From NCBI GenBank assembly GCA_028752905.1, contig JAQNBH010000007.1, positions 45,116,910 through 45,180,909 of the forward strand: a stretch of 64,000 nt of DNA, written 5' to 3'. Below, piece after piece: positions 21,355 to 34,651 of the stretch. A program made the position numbers and the translations under genes. The stretch comes from Cladorhizidae sp. MBARI D1340-BT2 (taxonomy: Eukaryota; Porifera; Demospongiae; Poecilosclerida; Cladorhizidae). How positions within the stretch are numbered: the stretch's first letter is position 1; every line of letters starts with the position of its first letter. The notes beneath the pieces were generated by a model. It was not told the DNA's origin, ran no database searches, and saw nothing but the letters and a program-made list of their open reading frames with translations.

Positions 21355-22075
21355 ACGTGGATGACATGCGTGGATGATGTTGATGACATGCATGGATGAT
21401 GTGGATGAAATGTGTGGATGACGTGGATGACATGCATGGATGATGTGGATGACATGTGTGGATGATGTGGAAACATGCGTGGATGATGTGGATGACATGC
21501 GTGGATTACATGCGTGGATGATGTGGATGACATGCGTGGATGACATGCGTGGATGACATGCGTGGATGACATGCGTGGATGACATGTGTGTATGATGTGG
21601 ATAACATGCGTGGATGATGTGGATAACATGCGTGGATGATGTGGATGACATGCGTGGATGATGTGGATGACATGTGTGGATGATGTGGATGACATGCGTG
21701 GATGACTTGAATGACATGCATGGATGATGTGGATGACATGCATGGATGACGTGGATGACATGTGTGGATGATGTGGATGACATGCGTGGATGATGTGGAT
21801 GACATGCGTGGATGATGTGGATGACATGCGTGTATGATGTGGATGATGTGCGTGGATGATGTGGATGACATGCATGGATGACGTGGATGACATGTGTGGA
21901 TGATGTGGATGACATGCGTTGATGATGTGGATGACATGCATGAATGACGTGGATGACATGCGTGGATGATGTGGATGATTTGCGTGGATGATGGGGATGA
22001 CATGCGTGGATGATGCGGATGACATGTGAAGATGCGAGGATAATGTGGACGATGAGCATGGATGACGTGCATGTG
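21355..22075 (-). repeat. 22-bp minisatellite, left (inverted) arm
   Basis: Units read CATGCGTGGATGATGTGGAT and close variants (CGTGG/TGTGG, GACGTGG). This is the reverse complement of the array that starts at 22125. Because 22 is not a multiple of 3, any long open frame repeats every 22 residues (HVIHIIHACHPHHP...), which is what is seen on the minus strand. Confidence 0.95.
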
Positions 22076-22124
22076 CAGATTTGATTGTGTACAAAGAAAC
22101 AGAGAATAGTACCTACTCCATGCT

Positions 22125-22812
22125 TGTCATCCACATCACTCACGCATGTCATCCACATCATCCACATCATCCACACATGTCATCCACGTCATCCACGCAT
22201 GTCATCCACGTCATCCACGCATGTATCCATGCATGTCATCCACGCATGTCATCCACATCATCCACACATGTCATCCACGTCATCCATGCATGTCATCCAC
22301 ATCATCCACACATGTCATCCACGTCATCCACACATGTCATCTACGCATGTCATCCACATCATCCACGCATGTCATCCACGCATGTCAACCACATCATCTA
22401 CGTATGTTATCCGCATCATCCACGCATGTCATCCACATCATCCACGCATGTCATCCACATCATCCATGCATGTCATCCACATCATCCACACATGTCATCC
22501 ACGTCATCCACGCATGTCATCCACATCATCCACACATGTCATCCACATCATCCACACATGTCATCCACGTCATCCACGCATGTCATCCACATCATCCACG
22601 CATGTCATCCACGTTATCCACGCATGTCATCCACGTCATCCACGCATGTCATCCACATCATCCACACATGTCATCCACATCATCCACACATGTCATCCAC
22701 GTCATCCACATCATCCACGCATATCATCCACGTCAACCGCACATGTCATCCATGCATGCCATCCATGCATGTCATCCACGTCATCCATGCATGTCATCAA
22801 CGTTCATTGCTA
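22125..22812 (+). repeat. 22-bp minisatellite, right arm
   Basis: Units read ATGTCATCCACATCATCCAC and variants. It is separated from the left arm by only about 50 bp of unique sequence (TTTGATTGTGTACAAAGAAA and flanks). Both outer ends reach a shared TGCTATCAC word, so the inverted symmetry includes the array edges. Confidence 0.95.
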
Positions 22813-24254
22813 TCACAGAGTTGGACTTGTATTGGAGTTCCAGGAGTTCAGAGTTGGACTTGTATTGGAGTTCCAGGAGTTCAGAGTTGGACTTGTATTG
22901 GAGTTCCAGGAGTTCAGAGTTGGACTTGTATTGGAGTTCCAGGAGTTCAGAGTTGGACTTGTATTGGAGTTCCAGGAGTTCAGAGTTGGACTTGTATTGG
23001 AGTTCCGGGAGTTCAGAGTTGGACTTGTATTGGAGTTCCAGAAGTTCAGAGTTGGACTTGTATTGGAGTTCCAGGAGTTCAGAGTTGGACTTGTATTGGA
23101 GTTCCAGGAGTTCAGAGTTGGACTTGTATTGGAATTCCAGAAGTTCAGAGTTGGACTTGTATTGGAATTCCAGAAGTTCAGAGTTGGACTTGTATTGGAG
23201 TTCCAGGAGTTCAGAGTTGGACTTGTATTGGAGTTCTAGGAGTTCAGAGTTGGACTTGTATTAGAATTCCAGAAGTTCAGAGTTGGACTTGTATTGGAGT
23301 TCCAGGAGTTCAGAGTTGGACTTGTATTGGAGTTCTAGAAGTTCAGAGTTGGACTTGTATTGGAATTCCAGGAGTTCAGAGTTGGACTTGTATTGGAGTT
23401 CCAGGAGTTCAGAGTTGGAGTTGTATTGGAGTTCCAGAAGTTCAGAGTTGGACTTGTATTGGAGTTCCAAAAGTTCAGAGTTGGACTTGTATTGGAGTTC
23501 CAGGAGTTCAGAGTTGGACTTGTATTGGAGTTCCAGAAGTTCAGAGTTGGACTTGTATTGGAATTCCAGAAGTTCAGAGTTGGACTTGTATTGGAGTTCC
23601 AGGAGTTCAGAGTTGGACTTGTATTGGAGTTCCTGAAGTTCAGAGTTGGACTTGTATTGGAGTTCCAGGAGTTCAGAGTTGGACTTGTATTGGAGTTCTA
23701 TAAGTTCAGAGTTGGACCTGTATTGGAGTTCCTGAAGTTCAGAGTTGGACTTGTATTGGAGTTCCTGAAGTTCAGAGTTGGACTTGTATTGGAGTTCCAG
23801 GAGTTCAGAGTTGGACTTGTATTGGAGTTCTATAAGTTCAGAGTTGGACTTGTATTGGAGTTCCAGGAGTTCAGAGTTGGACTCGTATTGGAATTCCAGA
23901 AGGTCAGAGTTGGACTTGTATTAGAGTTCCAGGATTCCGAGTTGAACTTGTATTGGAGTTCCAGAAGTTCAGAGTTGGACCTGTATTGGAGTTCCAAAGT
24001 TCAGAGTGGGATTTGTATTGGAGTTCCAGGAGTTCAGAGTTGTACCTGTATTGGAATTCCAGGAGTTCAGAGTTGGACTTGTATTGGAGTTCCAGAAGTT
24101 CAGAGTTGGACCTGTATTGGAATTCCAGGAGTTCAGAGTTGGACTTGTATTGGAGTTCCAGGAGTTCAGAGTTGGACTTGTATTGGAGGTCCAGAAGTTC
24201 AGAGTTGGACTTGTATTGGAGTTCCAGGAGTTCAGAGTTGGACTTGTATTGTAT

Positions 24255-24698
24255 CTACGCATGTCATCCACATCATCCACGCATGTCATCCATGCATGTC
24301 AACCACATCATCTATGTATGTTATCCGCATCATCCACGCATGTCATCCACATCATCCACGCATGTCATCCACATCATCCATGCATGTCATCCACATCATC
24401 CACACATGTCATCCACGTCATCCACGCATGTCATCCACATCATCCACACATGTCATCCACATCATCCACACATGTCATCCACGTCATCCACGCATGTCAT
24501 CCACATCATCCACGCATGTCATCCACGTTATCCACGCATGTCATCCACGTCATCCACGCATGTCATCCACATCATCCACACATGTCATCCACATCATCCA
24601 CACATGTCATCCACGTCAACCACACATGTCATCCATGCATGCCATCCATGCATGTCATCCATGTCATCCATGCATGTCATCAATGTTCATTGCTATCA
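24255..24698 (+). repeat. 22-mer module embedded in the 33-mer satellite (first)
   Basis: The junction GGACTTGTATTG|TATCTACGCATG switches abruptly from 33-mers to about 445 bp of 22-mers that match 22341-22812, then returns to 33-mers at the same TGCTATCACAGAGTTGG boundary. Confidence 0.93.
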
Positions 24699-27600
24699 CA
24701 GAGTTGGACTTGTATTGGAGTTCCAGGAGTTCAGAGTTGGACTTGTATTGGAGTTTCAGGAGTTCAGAGTTGGACTTGTATTGGAGTTCCAGGAGTTCAG
24801 AGTTGGACTTGTATTGGAGTTCCAGGAGTTCAGAGTTGGACTTGTATTGGAGTTCCAGGAGTTCAGAGTTGGACTTGTATTGGAGTTCCGGGAGTTCAGA
24901 GTTGGACTTGTATTGGAGTTCCAGAAGTTCAGAGTTGGACTTGTATTGCAGTTCCAGGAGTTCAGAGTTGGACTTGTATTGGAGTTCCAGGAATTCAGAG
25001 TTGGACTTGTATTGGAATTCCAGAAGTTCAGAGTTGGACTTGTATTGGAATTCCAGAAGTTCAGAGTTGGACTTGTATTGGAGTTCCAGGAGTTCAGAGT
25101 TGGACTTGTATTGGAGTTCTAGAAGTTCAGAGTTGGACTTGTATTGGAATTCCAGGAGTTCAGAGTTGGACTTGTATTGGAGTTCCAGGAGTTCAGAGTT
25201 GGAGTTGTATTGGAGTTCCAGAAGTTCAGAGTTGGACTTGTATTGGAGTTCCAAAAGTTCAGAGTTGGACTTGTATTGGAGTTCCAGGAGTTCAGAGTTG
25301 GACTTGTATTGGAGTTCCAGAAGTTCAGAGTTGGACTTGTATTGGAATTCCAGAAGTTCAGAGTTGGACTTGTATTGGAGTTCCAGGAGTTCAGAGTTGG
25401 ACTTGTATTGGAGTTCCTGAAGTTCAGAGTTGGACTTGTATTGGAGTTCCAGGAGTTCAGAGTTGGACTTGTATTGGAGTTCTATAAGTTCAGAGTTGGA
25501 CCTGTATTGGAGTTCCTGAAGTTCAGAGTTGGACTTGTATTGGAGTTCCTGAAGTTCAGAGTTGGACTTGTATTGGAGTTCCAGGAGTTCAGAGTTGGAC
25601 TTGTATTGGAGTTCTATAAGTTCAGAGTTGGACCTGTATTGGAGTTCCTGAAGTTCAGAGTTGGACTTGTATTGGAGTTCCAGGAGTTCAGAGTTGGACT
25701 CGTATTGGAATTCCAGAAGGTCAGAGTTGGACTTGTATTAGAGTTCCAGGATTCTGAGTTGAACTTGTATTGGAGTTCCAGAAGTTCAGAGTTGGACCTG
25801 TATTGGAGTTCCAAAGTTCAGAGTGGGATTTGTATTGGAGTTCCAGGAGTTCAGAGTTGTACCTGTATTGGAATTCCAGGAGTTCAGAGTTGGACTTGTA
25901 TTGGAGTTCCAGGAGTTCAGAGTTGGACCTGTATTGGAATTCCAGGAGTTCAGAGTTGGACTTGTATTGGAGTTCCAGGAGTTCAGAGTTGGACTTGTAT
26001 TGGAGGTCCAGAAGTTCAGAGTTGGACTTGTATTGGAGTTCCAGGAGTTCAGAGTTGGACTTGTATTGGAGTTCCAGGAGTTCAGAGTTGGACTTGTATT
26101 GGAGTTCTAGGAGTTCAGAGTTGGACTTGTATTAGAATTCCTGAAGTTCAGAGTTGGACTTGTATTGGAGTTCCAGGAGTTCAGAGTTGGACTTGTATTG
26201 GAGTTCTAGAAGTTCAGAGTTGGACTTGTATTGGAGTTCTATAAGTTCAGAGTTGGACCTGTATTGGAGTTCCTGAAGTTCAGAGTTGGACTTGTATGGA
26301 GTTCCTGAAGTTCAGAGTTGGACTTGTATTGGAGTTCCAGGAGTTCAGAGTTGGACTTGTATTGGAGTTCTATAAGTTCAGAGTTGGACCTGTATTGGAG
26401 TTCCGGAAGTTCAGAGTTGGACTTGTATTGGAGTTCCAGGAGTTCAGAGTTGGACTCGTATTGGAATTCCAGAAGGTCAGAGTTGGACTTGTATTAGAGT
26501 TCCAGGATTCCGAGTTGGACTTGTATTGGAGTTCCAGAAGTTCAGAGTTGGACCTGTATTGGAGTTCCAAAGTTCAGAGTGGGATTTGTATTGGAGTTCC
26601 AGGAGTTCAGAGTTGTACCTGTATTGGAATTCCAGGAGTTCAGAGTTGGACTTGTATTGGAGTTCCAGGAGTTCAGAGTTGGACCTGTATTGGAATTCCA
26701 GGAGTTCAGAGTTGGACTTGTATTGGAGTTCCAGGAGTTCAGAGTTGGACTTGTATTGGAGTTCCAGGAGTTCAGAGTTGGACCTGTATTGGAATTCCAG
26801 GAGTTCAGAGTTGGACTTGTATTGGAGTTCCAGGAGTTCAGAGTTGGACTTGTATTGGAGGTCCAGGAGTTCAGAGTTGGACTTGTATTGTAGTTCAAGA
26901 AGTTCAGAGTTGGACTTGTCTTGGAGTTCCATGAGGTCAGAGTTGGACATGTATTGGAGTTCTATAAGTTCAGAGTTGGACTTGTATTGGAGTTCCAGGA
27001 GTTCAGAGTTGGACTTGTATTGGAGTCCTGAAGTTCAGAGTTGGACTTGTATTGGAGTTCCAGGAGTTCAGAGTTGGACTTGTATTGGAGTTCTATAAGT
27101 TCAGAGTTGGACCTGTATTGGAGTTCCTGAAGTTCAGAGTTGGACTTGTATTGGAGTTCCTGAAGTTCAGAGTTGGACTTGTATTGGAGTTCCAGGAGTT
27201 CAGAGTTGGACTTGTATTGGAGTTCTATAAGTTCAGAGTTGGACCTGTATTGGAGTTCCTGAAGTTCAGAGTTGGACTTGTATTGGAGTTCCAGGAGTTC
27301 AGAGTTGGACTCGTATTGGAATTCCAGAAGGTCAGAGTTGGACTTGTATTAGAGTTCAAGGATTCTGAGTTGAACTTGTATTGGAGTTCCAGAAGTTCAG
27401 AGTTGGACCTGTATTGGAGTTCCAAAGTTCAGAGTTGGACTTGTATTGGAGTTCTAGGAGTTCAGAGTTGGACTTGTATTAGAATTCCAGAAGTTCAGAG
27501 TTGGACTTGTATTGGAGTTCCAGGAGTTCAGAGTTGGACTTGTATTGGAGTTCTAGAAGTTCAGAGTTGGACTTGTATTGGAATTCCAGGAGTTCAGAGT

Positions 27601-28571
27601 TGGACTTGTATTGGAGTTCCAGGAGTTCAGAGTTGGAGTTGTATTGGAGTTCCAGAAGTTCAGAGTTGGACTTGTATTGGAGTTCCAAAAGTTCAGAGTT
27701 GGACTTGTATTGGAGTTCCAGGAGTTCAGAGTTGGACTTGTATTGGAGTTCCAGAAGTTCAGAGTTGGACTTGTATTGGAATTCCAGAAGTTCAGAGTTG
27801 GACTTGTATTGGAGTTCCAGGAGTTCAGAGTTGGACTTGTATTGGAGTTCCTGAAGTTCAGAGTTGGACTTGTATTGGAGTTCCAGGAGTTCAGAGTTGG
27901 ACTTGTATTGGAGTTCTATAAGTTCAGAGTTGGACCTGTATTGGAGTTCCTGAAGTTCAGAGTTGGACTTGTATTGGAGTTCCTGAAGTTCAGAGTTGGA
28001 CTTGTATTGGAGTTCCAGGAGTTCAGAGTTGGACTTGTATTGGAGTTCTATAAGTTCAGAGTTGGACCTGTATTGGAGTTCCTGAAGTTCAGAGTTGGAC
28101 TTGTATTGGAGTTCCTGAAGTTCAGAGTTGGACCTGTATTGGAGTTCCTGAAGTTCAGAGTTGGACTTGTATTGGAGTTCCAGGAGTTCAGAGTTGGACT
28201 CGTATTGGAATTCCAGAAGGTCAGAGTTGGACTTGTATTAGAGTTCCAGGATTCCGAGTTGAACTTGTATTGGAGTTCCAGAAGTTCAGAGTTGCACCTG
28301 TATTGGAGTTCCAAAGTTCAGAGTGGGATTTGTATTGGAGTTCCAGGAGTTCAGAGTTGTACCTGTATTGGAATTCCAGGAGTTCAGAGTTGGACTTGTA
28401 TTGGAGTTCCAGAAGTTCAGAGTTGGACCTGTATTGGAATTCCAGGAGTTCAGAGTTGGACTTGTATTGGAGTTCCAGCAGTTCAGAGTTGGACTTGTAT
28501 TGGAGGTCCAGAAGTTCAGAGTTGGACTTGTATTGGAGTTCCAGGAGTTCAGAGTTGGACTTGTATTGTAT

Positions 28572-29015
28572 CTACGCATGTCATCCACATCATCCACGCA
28601 TGTCATCCATGCATGTCAACCACATCATCTACGTATGTTATCCGCATCATCCACGCATGTCATCCACATCATCCACGCATGTCATCCACATCATCCATGC
28701 ATGTCATCCACGTCATCCACACATGTCATCCACGTCATCCACGCATGTCATCCACATCATCCACACATGTCATCCACATCATCCACACATGTCATCCACT
28801 TCATCCACGCATGTCATCCACATCATCCACGCATGTCATCCACGTTATCCACGCATGTCATCCACGTCATCCACGCATGTCATCCACATCATCCACACAT
28901 GTCATCCACATCATCCACACATGTCATCCACGTCAACCACACATGTCATCCATGCATGCCATCCACGCATGTCATCCATGTCATCCATGCATGTCATCAA
29001 CGTTCATTGCTATCA
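28572..29015 (+). repeat. 22-mer module embedded in the 33-mer satellite (second)
   Basis: Same boundaries and nearly the same sequence as the module 4317 bp upstream. It marks the start of another higher-order block. Confidence 0.93.
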
Positions 29016-32000
29016 CAGAGTTGGACTTGTATTGGAGTTCCAGGAGTTCAGAGTTGGACTTGTATTGGAGTTCCAGGAGTTCAGAGTTGGACTTGTATTG
29101 GAGTTCCAGGAGTTCAGAGTTGGACTTGTATTGGAGTTCCAGGAGTTCAGAGTTGGACTTGTATTGGAGTTCCAGGAGTTCAGAGTTGGACTTGTATTGG
29201 AGTTCCAGGAGTTCAGAGTTGGACTTGTATTGGAGTTCCAGAAGTTCAGAGTTGGACTTGTATTGCAGTTCCAGGAGTTCAGAGTTGGACTTGTATTGGA
29301 GTTCCAGGAGTTCAGAGTTGGACTTGTATTGGAATTCCAGAAGTTCAGAGTTGGACTTGTATTGGAATTCCAGAAGTTCAGAGTTGGACTTGTATTGGAG
29401 TTCCAGGAGTTCAGAGTTGGACTTGTATTGGAGTTCTAGAAGTTCAGAGTTGGACTTGTATTGGAATTCCAGGAGTTCAGAGTTGGACTTGTATTGGAGT
29501 TCCAGGAGTTCAGAGTTGGAGTTGTATTGGAGTTCCAGAAGTTCAGAGTTGGACTTGTATTGGAGTTCCAAAAGTTCAGAGTTGGACTTGTATTGGAGTT
29601 CCAGGAGTTCAGAGTTGGACTTGTATTGGAGTTCCAGAAGTTCAGAGTTGGACTTGTATTGGAATTCCAGAAGTTCAGAGTTGGACTTGTATTGGAGTTC
29701 CAGGAGTTCAGAGTTGGACTTGTATTGGAGTTCCTGAAGTTCAGAGTTGGACTTGTATTGGAGTTCCAGGAGTTCAGAGTTGGACTTGTATTGGAGTTCT
29801 ATAAGTTCAGAGTTGGACCTGTATTGGAGTTCCTGAAGTTCAGAGTTGGACTTGTATTGGAGTTCCTGAAGTTCAGAGTTGGACTTGTATTGGAGTTCCA
29901 GGAGTTCAGAGTTGGACTTGTATTGGAGTTCTATAAGTTCAGAGTTGGACCTGTATTGGAGTTCCTGAAGTTCAGAGTTGGACTTGTATTGGAGTTCCAG
30001 GAGTTCAGAGTTGGACTCGTATTGGAATTCCAGAAGGTCAGAGTTGGACTTGTATTAGAGTTCCAGGATTCCGAGTTGAACTTGTATTGGAGTTCCAGAA
30101 GTTCAGAGTTGGACCTGTATTGGAGTTCCAAAGTTCAGAGTGGGATTTGTATTGGAGTTCCAGGAGTTCAGAGTTGTACCTGTATTGGAATTCCAGGAGT
30201 TCAGAGTTGGACTTGTATTGGAGTTCCAGGAGTTCAGAGTTGGACCTGTATTGGAATTCCAGGAGTTCAGAGTTGGACTTGTATTGGAGTTCCAGGAGTT
30301 CAGAGTTGGACTTGTATTGGAGGTCCAGAAGTTCAGAGTTGGACTTGTATTGGAGTTCCAGGAGTTCAGAGTTGGACTTGTATTGGAGTTCCAGGAGTTC
30401 AGAGTTGGACTTGTATTGGAGTTCTAGGAGTTCAGAGTTGGACTTGTATTAGAATTCCTGAAGTTCAGAGTTGGACTTGTATTGGAGTTCCAGGAGTTCA
30501 GAGTTGGACTTGTATTGGAGTTCTAGAAGTTCAGAGTTGGACTTGTATTGGAATTCCAGGAGTTCAGAGTTGGACTTGTATTGGAGTTCCAGGAGTTCAG
30601 AGTTGGACTTGTATTGGAGTTCCAGAAGTTCAGAGTTGGACTTGTATTGGAGTTCCAAAATTTCAGAGTTGGACTTGTATTGGAGTTCCAGGAGTTCAGA
30701 GTTGGACTTGTATTGGAGTTCCAGGAGTTCAGAGTTGGACTTGTATTGGAATTCCAGAAGTTCAGAGTTGGACTTGTATTGGAGTTCCAGGAGTTCAGAG
30801 TTGGACTTGTATTGGAGTTCCTGAAGTTCAGAGTTGGACTTGTATTGGAGTTCCAGTAGTTCAGAGTTGGACTTGTATTGGAGTTCTATAAGTTCAGAGT
30901 TGGACCTGTATTGGAGTTCCTGAAGTTCAGAGTTGGACTTGTATGGAGTTCCTGAAGTTCAGAGTTGGACTTGTATTGGAGTTCCAGGAGTTCAGAGTTG
31001 GACTTGTATTGGAGTTCTATAAGTTCAGAGTTGGACCTGTATTGGAGTTCCGGAAGTTCAGAGTTGGACTTGTATTGGAGTTCCAGGAGTTCAGAGTTGG
31101 ACTCGTATTGGAATTCCAGAAGGTCAGAGTTGGACTTGTATTAGAGTTCCAGGATTCCGAGTTGGACTTGTATTGGAGTTCCAGAAGTTCAGAGTTGGAC
31201 CTGTATTGGAGTTCCAAAGTTCAGAGTGGGATTTGTATTGGAGTTCCAGGAGTTCAGAGTTGTACCTGTATTGGAATTCCAGGAGTTCAGAGTTGGACTT
31301 GTATTGGAGTTCCAGGAGTTCAGAGTTGGACCTGTATTGGAATTCCAGGAGTTCAGAGTTGGACTTGTATTGGAGTTCCAGGAGTTCAGAGTTGGACTTG
31401 TATTGGAGTTCCAGGAGTTCAGAGTTGGACCTGTATTGGAATTCCAGGAGTTCAGAGTTGGACTTGTATTGGAGTTCCAGGAGTTCAGAGTTGGACTTGT
31501 ATTGGAGGTCCAGGAGTTCAGAGTTGGACTTGTATTGTAGTTCAAGAAGTTCAGAGTTGGACTTGTCTTGGAGTTCCAGGAGTTCAGAGTTGGACATGTA
31601 TTGGAGTTCTATAAGTTCAGAGTTGGACTTGTATTGGAGTTCCAGGAGTTCAGAGTTGGACTTGTATTGGAGTCCTGAAGTTCAGAGTTGGACTTGTATT
31701 GGAGTTCCAGGAGTTCAGAGTTGGACTTGTATTGGAGTTCTATAAGTTCAGAGTTGGACCTGTATTGGAGTTCCTGAAGTTCAGAGTTGGACTTGTATTG
31801 GAGTTCCTGAAGTTCAGAGTTGGACTTGTATTGGAGTTCCAGGAGTTCAGAGTTGGACTTGTATTGGAGTTCTATAAGTTCAGAGTTGGACCTGTATTGG
31901 AGTTCCTGAAGTTCAGAGTTGGACTTGTATTGGAGTTCCAGGAGTTCAGAGTTGGACTCGTATTGGAATTCCAGAAGGTCAGAGTTGGACTTGTATTAGA

Positions 32001-34651
32001 GTTCCAGGATTCTGAGTTGAACTTGTATTGGAGTTCCAGAAGTTCAGAGTTGGACCTGTATTGGAGTTCCAAAGTTCAGAGTGGGATTTGTATTGGAGTT
32101 CCAGGAGTTCAGAGTTGTACCTGTATTGGAATTCCAGGAGTTCAGAGTTGGACTTGTATTGGAGTTCCAGGAGTTCAGAGTTGGACCTGTATTGGAATTC
32201 CAGGAGTTCAGAGTTGGACTTGTATTGGAGTTCCAGGAGTTCAGAGTTGGACTTGTATTGGAGGTCCAGAAGTTCAGAGTTGGACTTGTATTGGAGTTCC
32301 AGGAGTTCAGAGTTGGACTTGTATTGGAGTTCCAGGAGTTCAGAGTTGGACTTGTATTGGAGTTCTAGGAGTTCAGAGTTGGACTTGTATTAGAATTCCA
32401 GAAGTTCAGAGTTGGACTTGTATTGGAGTTCCAGGAGTTCAGAGTTGGACTTGTATTGGAGTTCTAGAAGTTCAGAGTTGGACTTGTATTGGAATTCCAG
32501 GAGTTCAGAGTTGGACTTGTATTGGAGTTCCAGGAGTTCAGAGTTGGACTTGTATTGGAGTTCCAGAAGTTCAGAGTTGGACTTGTATTGGAGTTCCAAA
32601 ATTTCAGAGTTGGACTTGTATTGGAGTTCCAGGAGTTCAGAGTTGGACTTGTATTGGAGTTCCAGGAGTTCAGAGTTGGACTTGTATTGGAATTCCAGAA
32701 GTTCAGAGTTGGACTTGTATTGGAGTTCCAGGAGTTCAGAGTTGGACTTGTATTGGAGTTCCTGTAGTTCAGAGTTGGACTTGTATTGGAGTTCCAGTAG
32801 TTCAGAGTTGGACTTGTATTGGAGTTCTATAAGTTCAGAGTTGGACCTGTATTGGAGTTCCTGAAGTTCAGAGTTGGACTTGTATTGGAGTTCCTGAAGT
32901 TCAGAGTTGGACTTGTATTGGAGTTCCAGGAGTTCAGAGTTGGACTTGTATTGGAGTTCTATAAGTTCAGAGTTGGACCTGTATTGGAGTTCCTGAAGTT
33001 CAGAGTTGGACTTGTATTGGAGTTCCAGGAGTTCAGAGTTGGACTCGTATTGGAATTCCAGAAGGTCAGAGTTGGACTTGTATTAGAGTTCCAGGATTCC
33101 GAGTTGGACTTGTATTGGAGTTCCAGAAGTTCAGAGTTGGACCTGTATTGGAGTTCCAAAGTTCAGAGTGGGATTTGTATTGGAGTTCCAGGAGTTCAGA
33201 GTTGTACCTGTATTGGAATTCCAGGAGTTCAGAGTTGGACTTGTATTGGAGTTCCAGGAGTTCAGAGTTGGACTTGTATTGGAATTCCAGGAGTTCAGAG
33301 TTGGACTTGTATTGGAGTTCCAGGAGTTCAGAGTTGGACTTGTATTGGAGTTCTAGAAGTTCAGAGTTGGACTTGTATTGGAATTCCAGGAGTTCAGAGT
33401 TGGACTTGTATTGGAGTTCCAGGAGTTCAGAGTTGGACTTGTATTGGAGTTCCAGAAGTTCAGAGTTGGACTTGTATTGGAGTTCTATAAGTTCAGAGTT
33501 GGACCTGTATTGGAGTTCCTGAAGTTCAGAGTTGGACTTGTATTGGAGTTCCTGAAGTTCAGAGTTGGACTTGTATTGGAGTTCCAGGAGTTCAGAGTTG
33601 GACTTGTATTGGAGTTCTATAAGTTCAGAGTTGGACCTGTATTGGAGTTCCTGAAGTTCAGAGTTGGACTTGTATTGGAGTTCCAGGAGTTCAGAGTTGG
33701 ACTCGTATTGGAATTCCAGAAGGTCAGAGTTGGACTTGTATTAGAGTTCCAGGATTCCGAGTTGGACTTGTATTGGAGTTCCAGAAGTTCAGAGTTGGAC
33801 CTGTATTGGAGTTCCAAAGTTCAGAGTGGGATTTGTATTGGAGTTCCAGGAGTTCAGAGTTGTACCTGTATTGGAATTCCAGTAGTTCAGAGTTGGACTT
33901 GTATTGGAGTTCCAGGAGTTCAGAGTTGGACCTCTATTGGAATTCCAGGAGTTCAGAGTTGGACTTGTATTGGAGTTCCAGGAGTTCAGAGTTGGACTTG
34001 TATTGGAGTTCCAGGAGTTCAGAGTTGGACCTGTATTGGAATTCCAGGAGTTCAGAGTTGGACTTGTATTGGAGTTCCAGGAGTTCAGAGTTGGACTTGT
34101 ATTGGAGGTCCAGGAGTTCAGAGTTGGACTTGTATTGTAGTTCAAGAAGTTCAGAGTTGGACTTGTCTTGGAGTTCCAGGAGTTCAGAGTTGGACATGTA
34201 TTGGAGTTCTATAAGTTCAGAGTTGGACTTGTATTGGAGTTCCAGGAGTTCAGAGTTGGACTTGTATTGGAGTCCTGAAGTTCAGAGTTGGACTTGTATT
34301 GGAGTTCCAGGAGTTCAGAGTTGGACTTGTATTGGAGTTCTAGAAGTTCAGAGTTGGACTTGTATTGGAGTTCCAGAAGTTCAGAGTTGGACTTGTATTG
34401 GAGTCCTGAAGTTCAGAGTTGGACTTGTATTGGAGTTCCAGGAGTTCAGAGTTGGACTTGTATTGGAGTTCTAGAAGTTCAGAGTTGGACTTGTATTGGA
34501 GTTCCAGGAGTCAAGTTGCACTTCACAGTTAGAGTGTAGCTGGCGTAGTTTTCCATTAATATAACAACCAAAGAAGGCAGACAAGCTGACGACAAAAAAT
34601 TGGACACTGAAGGAATGGCCTGTCCCTCAGACAAAGTGATTATCAAGATAT

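Larger units (their letters stand above)
22813..34515 (+). repeat. 33-bp satellite, about 327 units, with two 22-mer modules
   Basis: The unit reads GAGTTGGACTTGTATTGGAG then TTCCAGGAGTTCA, with a limited set of variants (GAATTCC, TTCTATAAG, CCTGAAG, GACCTG, a 32-bp unit lacking a base near AGTCCTGAAG). At 33 bp the unit is 11 codons and has no stop in any forward frame (ELDLYWSSRSS, FRVGLVLEFQE, VQSWTCIGVPG) and few on the reverse, giving open stretches of up to about 719 codons on both strands. No frame is favoured, there is no start context or flanking coding sequence, and frames break at unit variants, so I call it non-coding satellite. Confidence 0.93.

Noticed and set aside
22081..31614. 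Long open frames (290-719 codons) in the 22-mer/33-mer region as a novel repetitive protein gene
   Set aside because: All forward frames and parts of the reverse strand are equally open because the unit is 33 bp without stops; ends of the frames coincide with unit variants, and no splice or start features support one frame.
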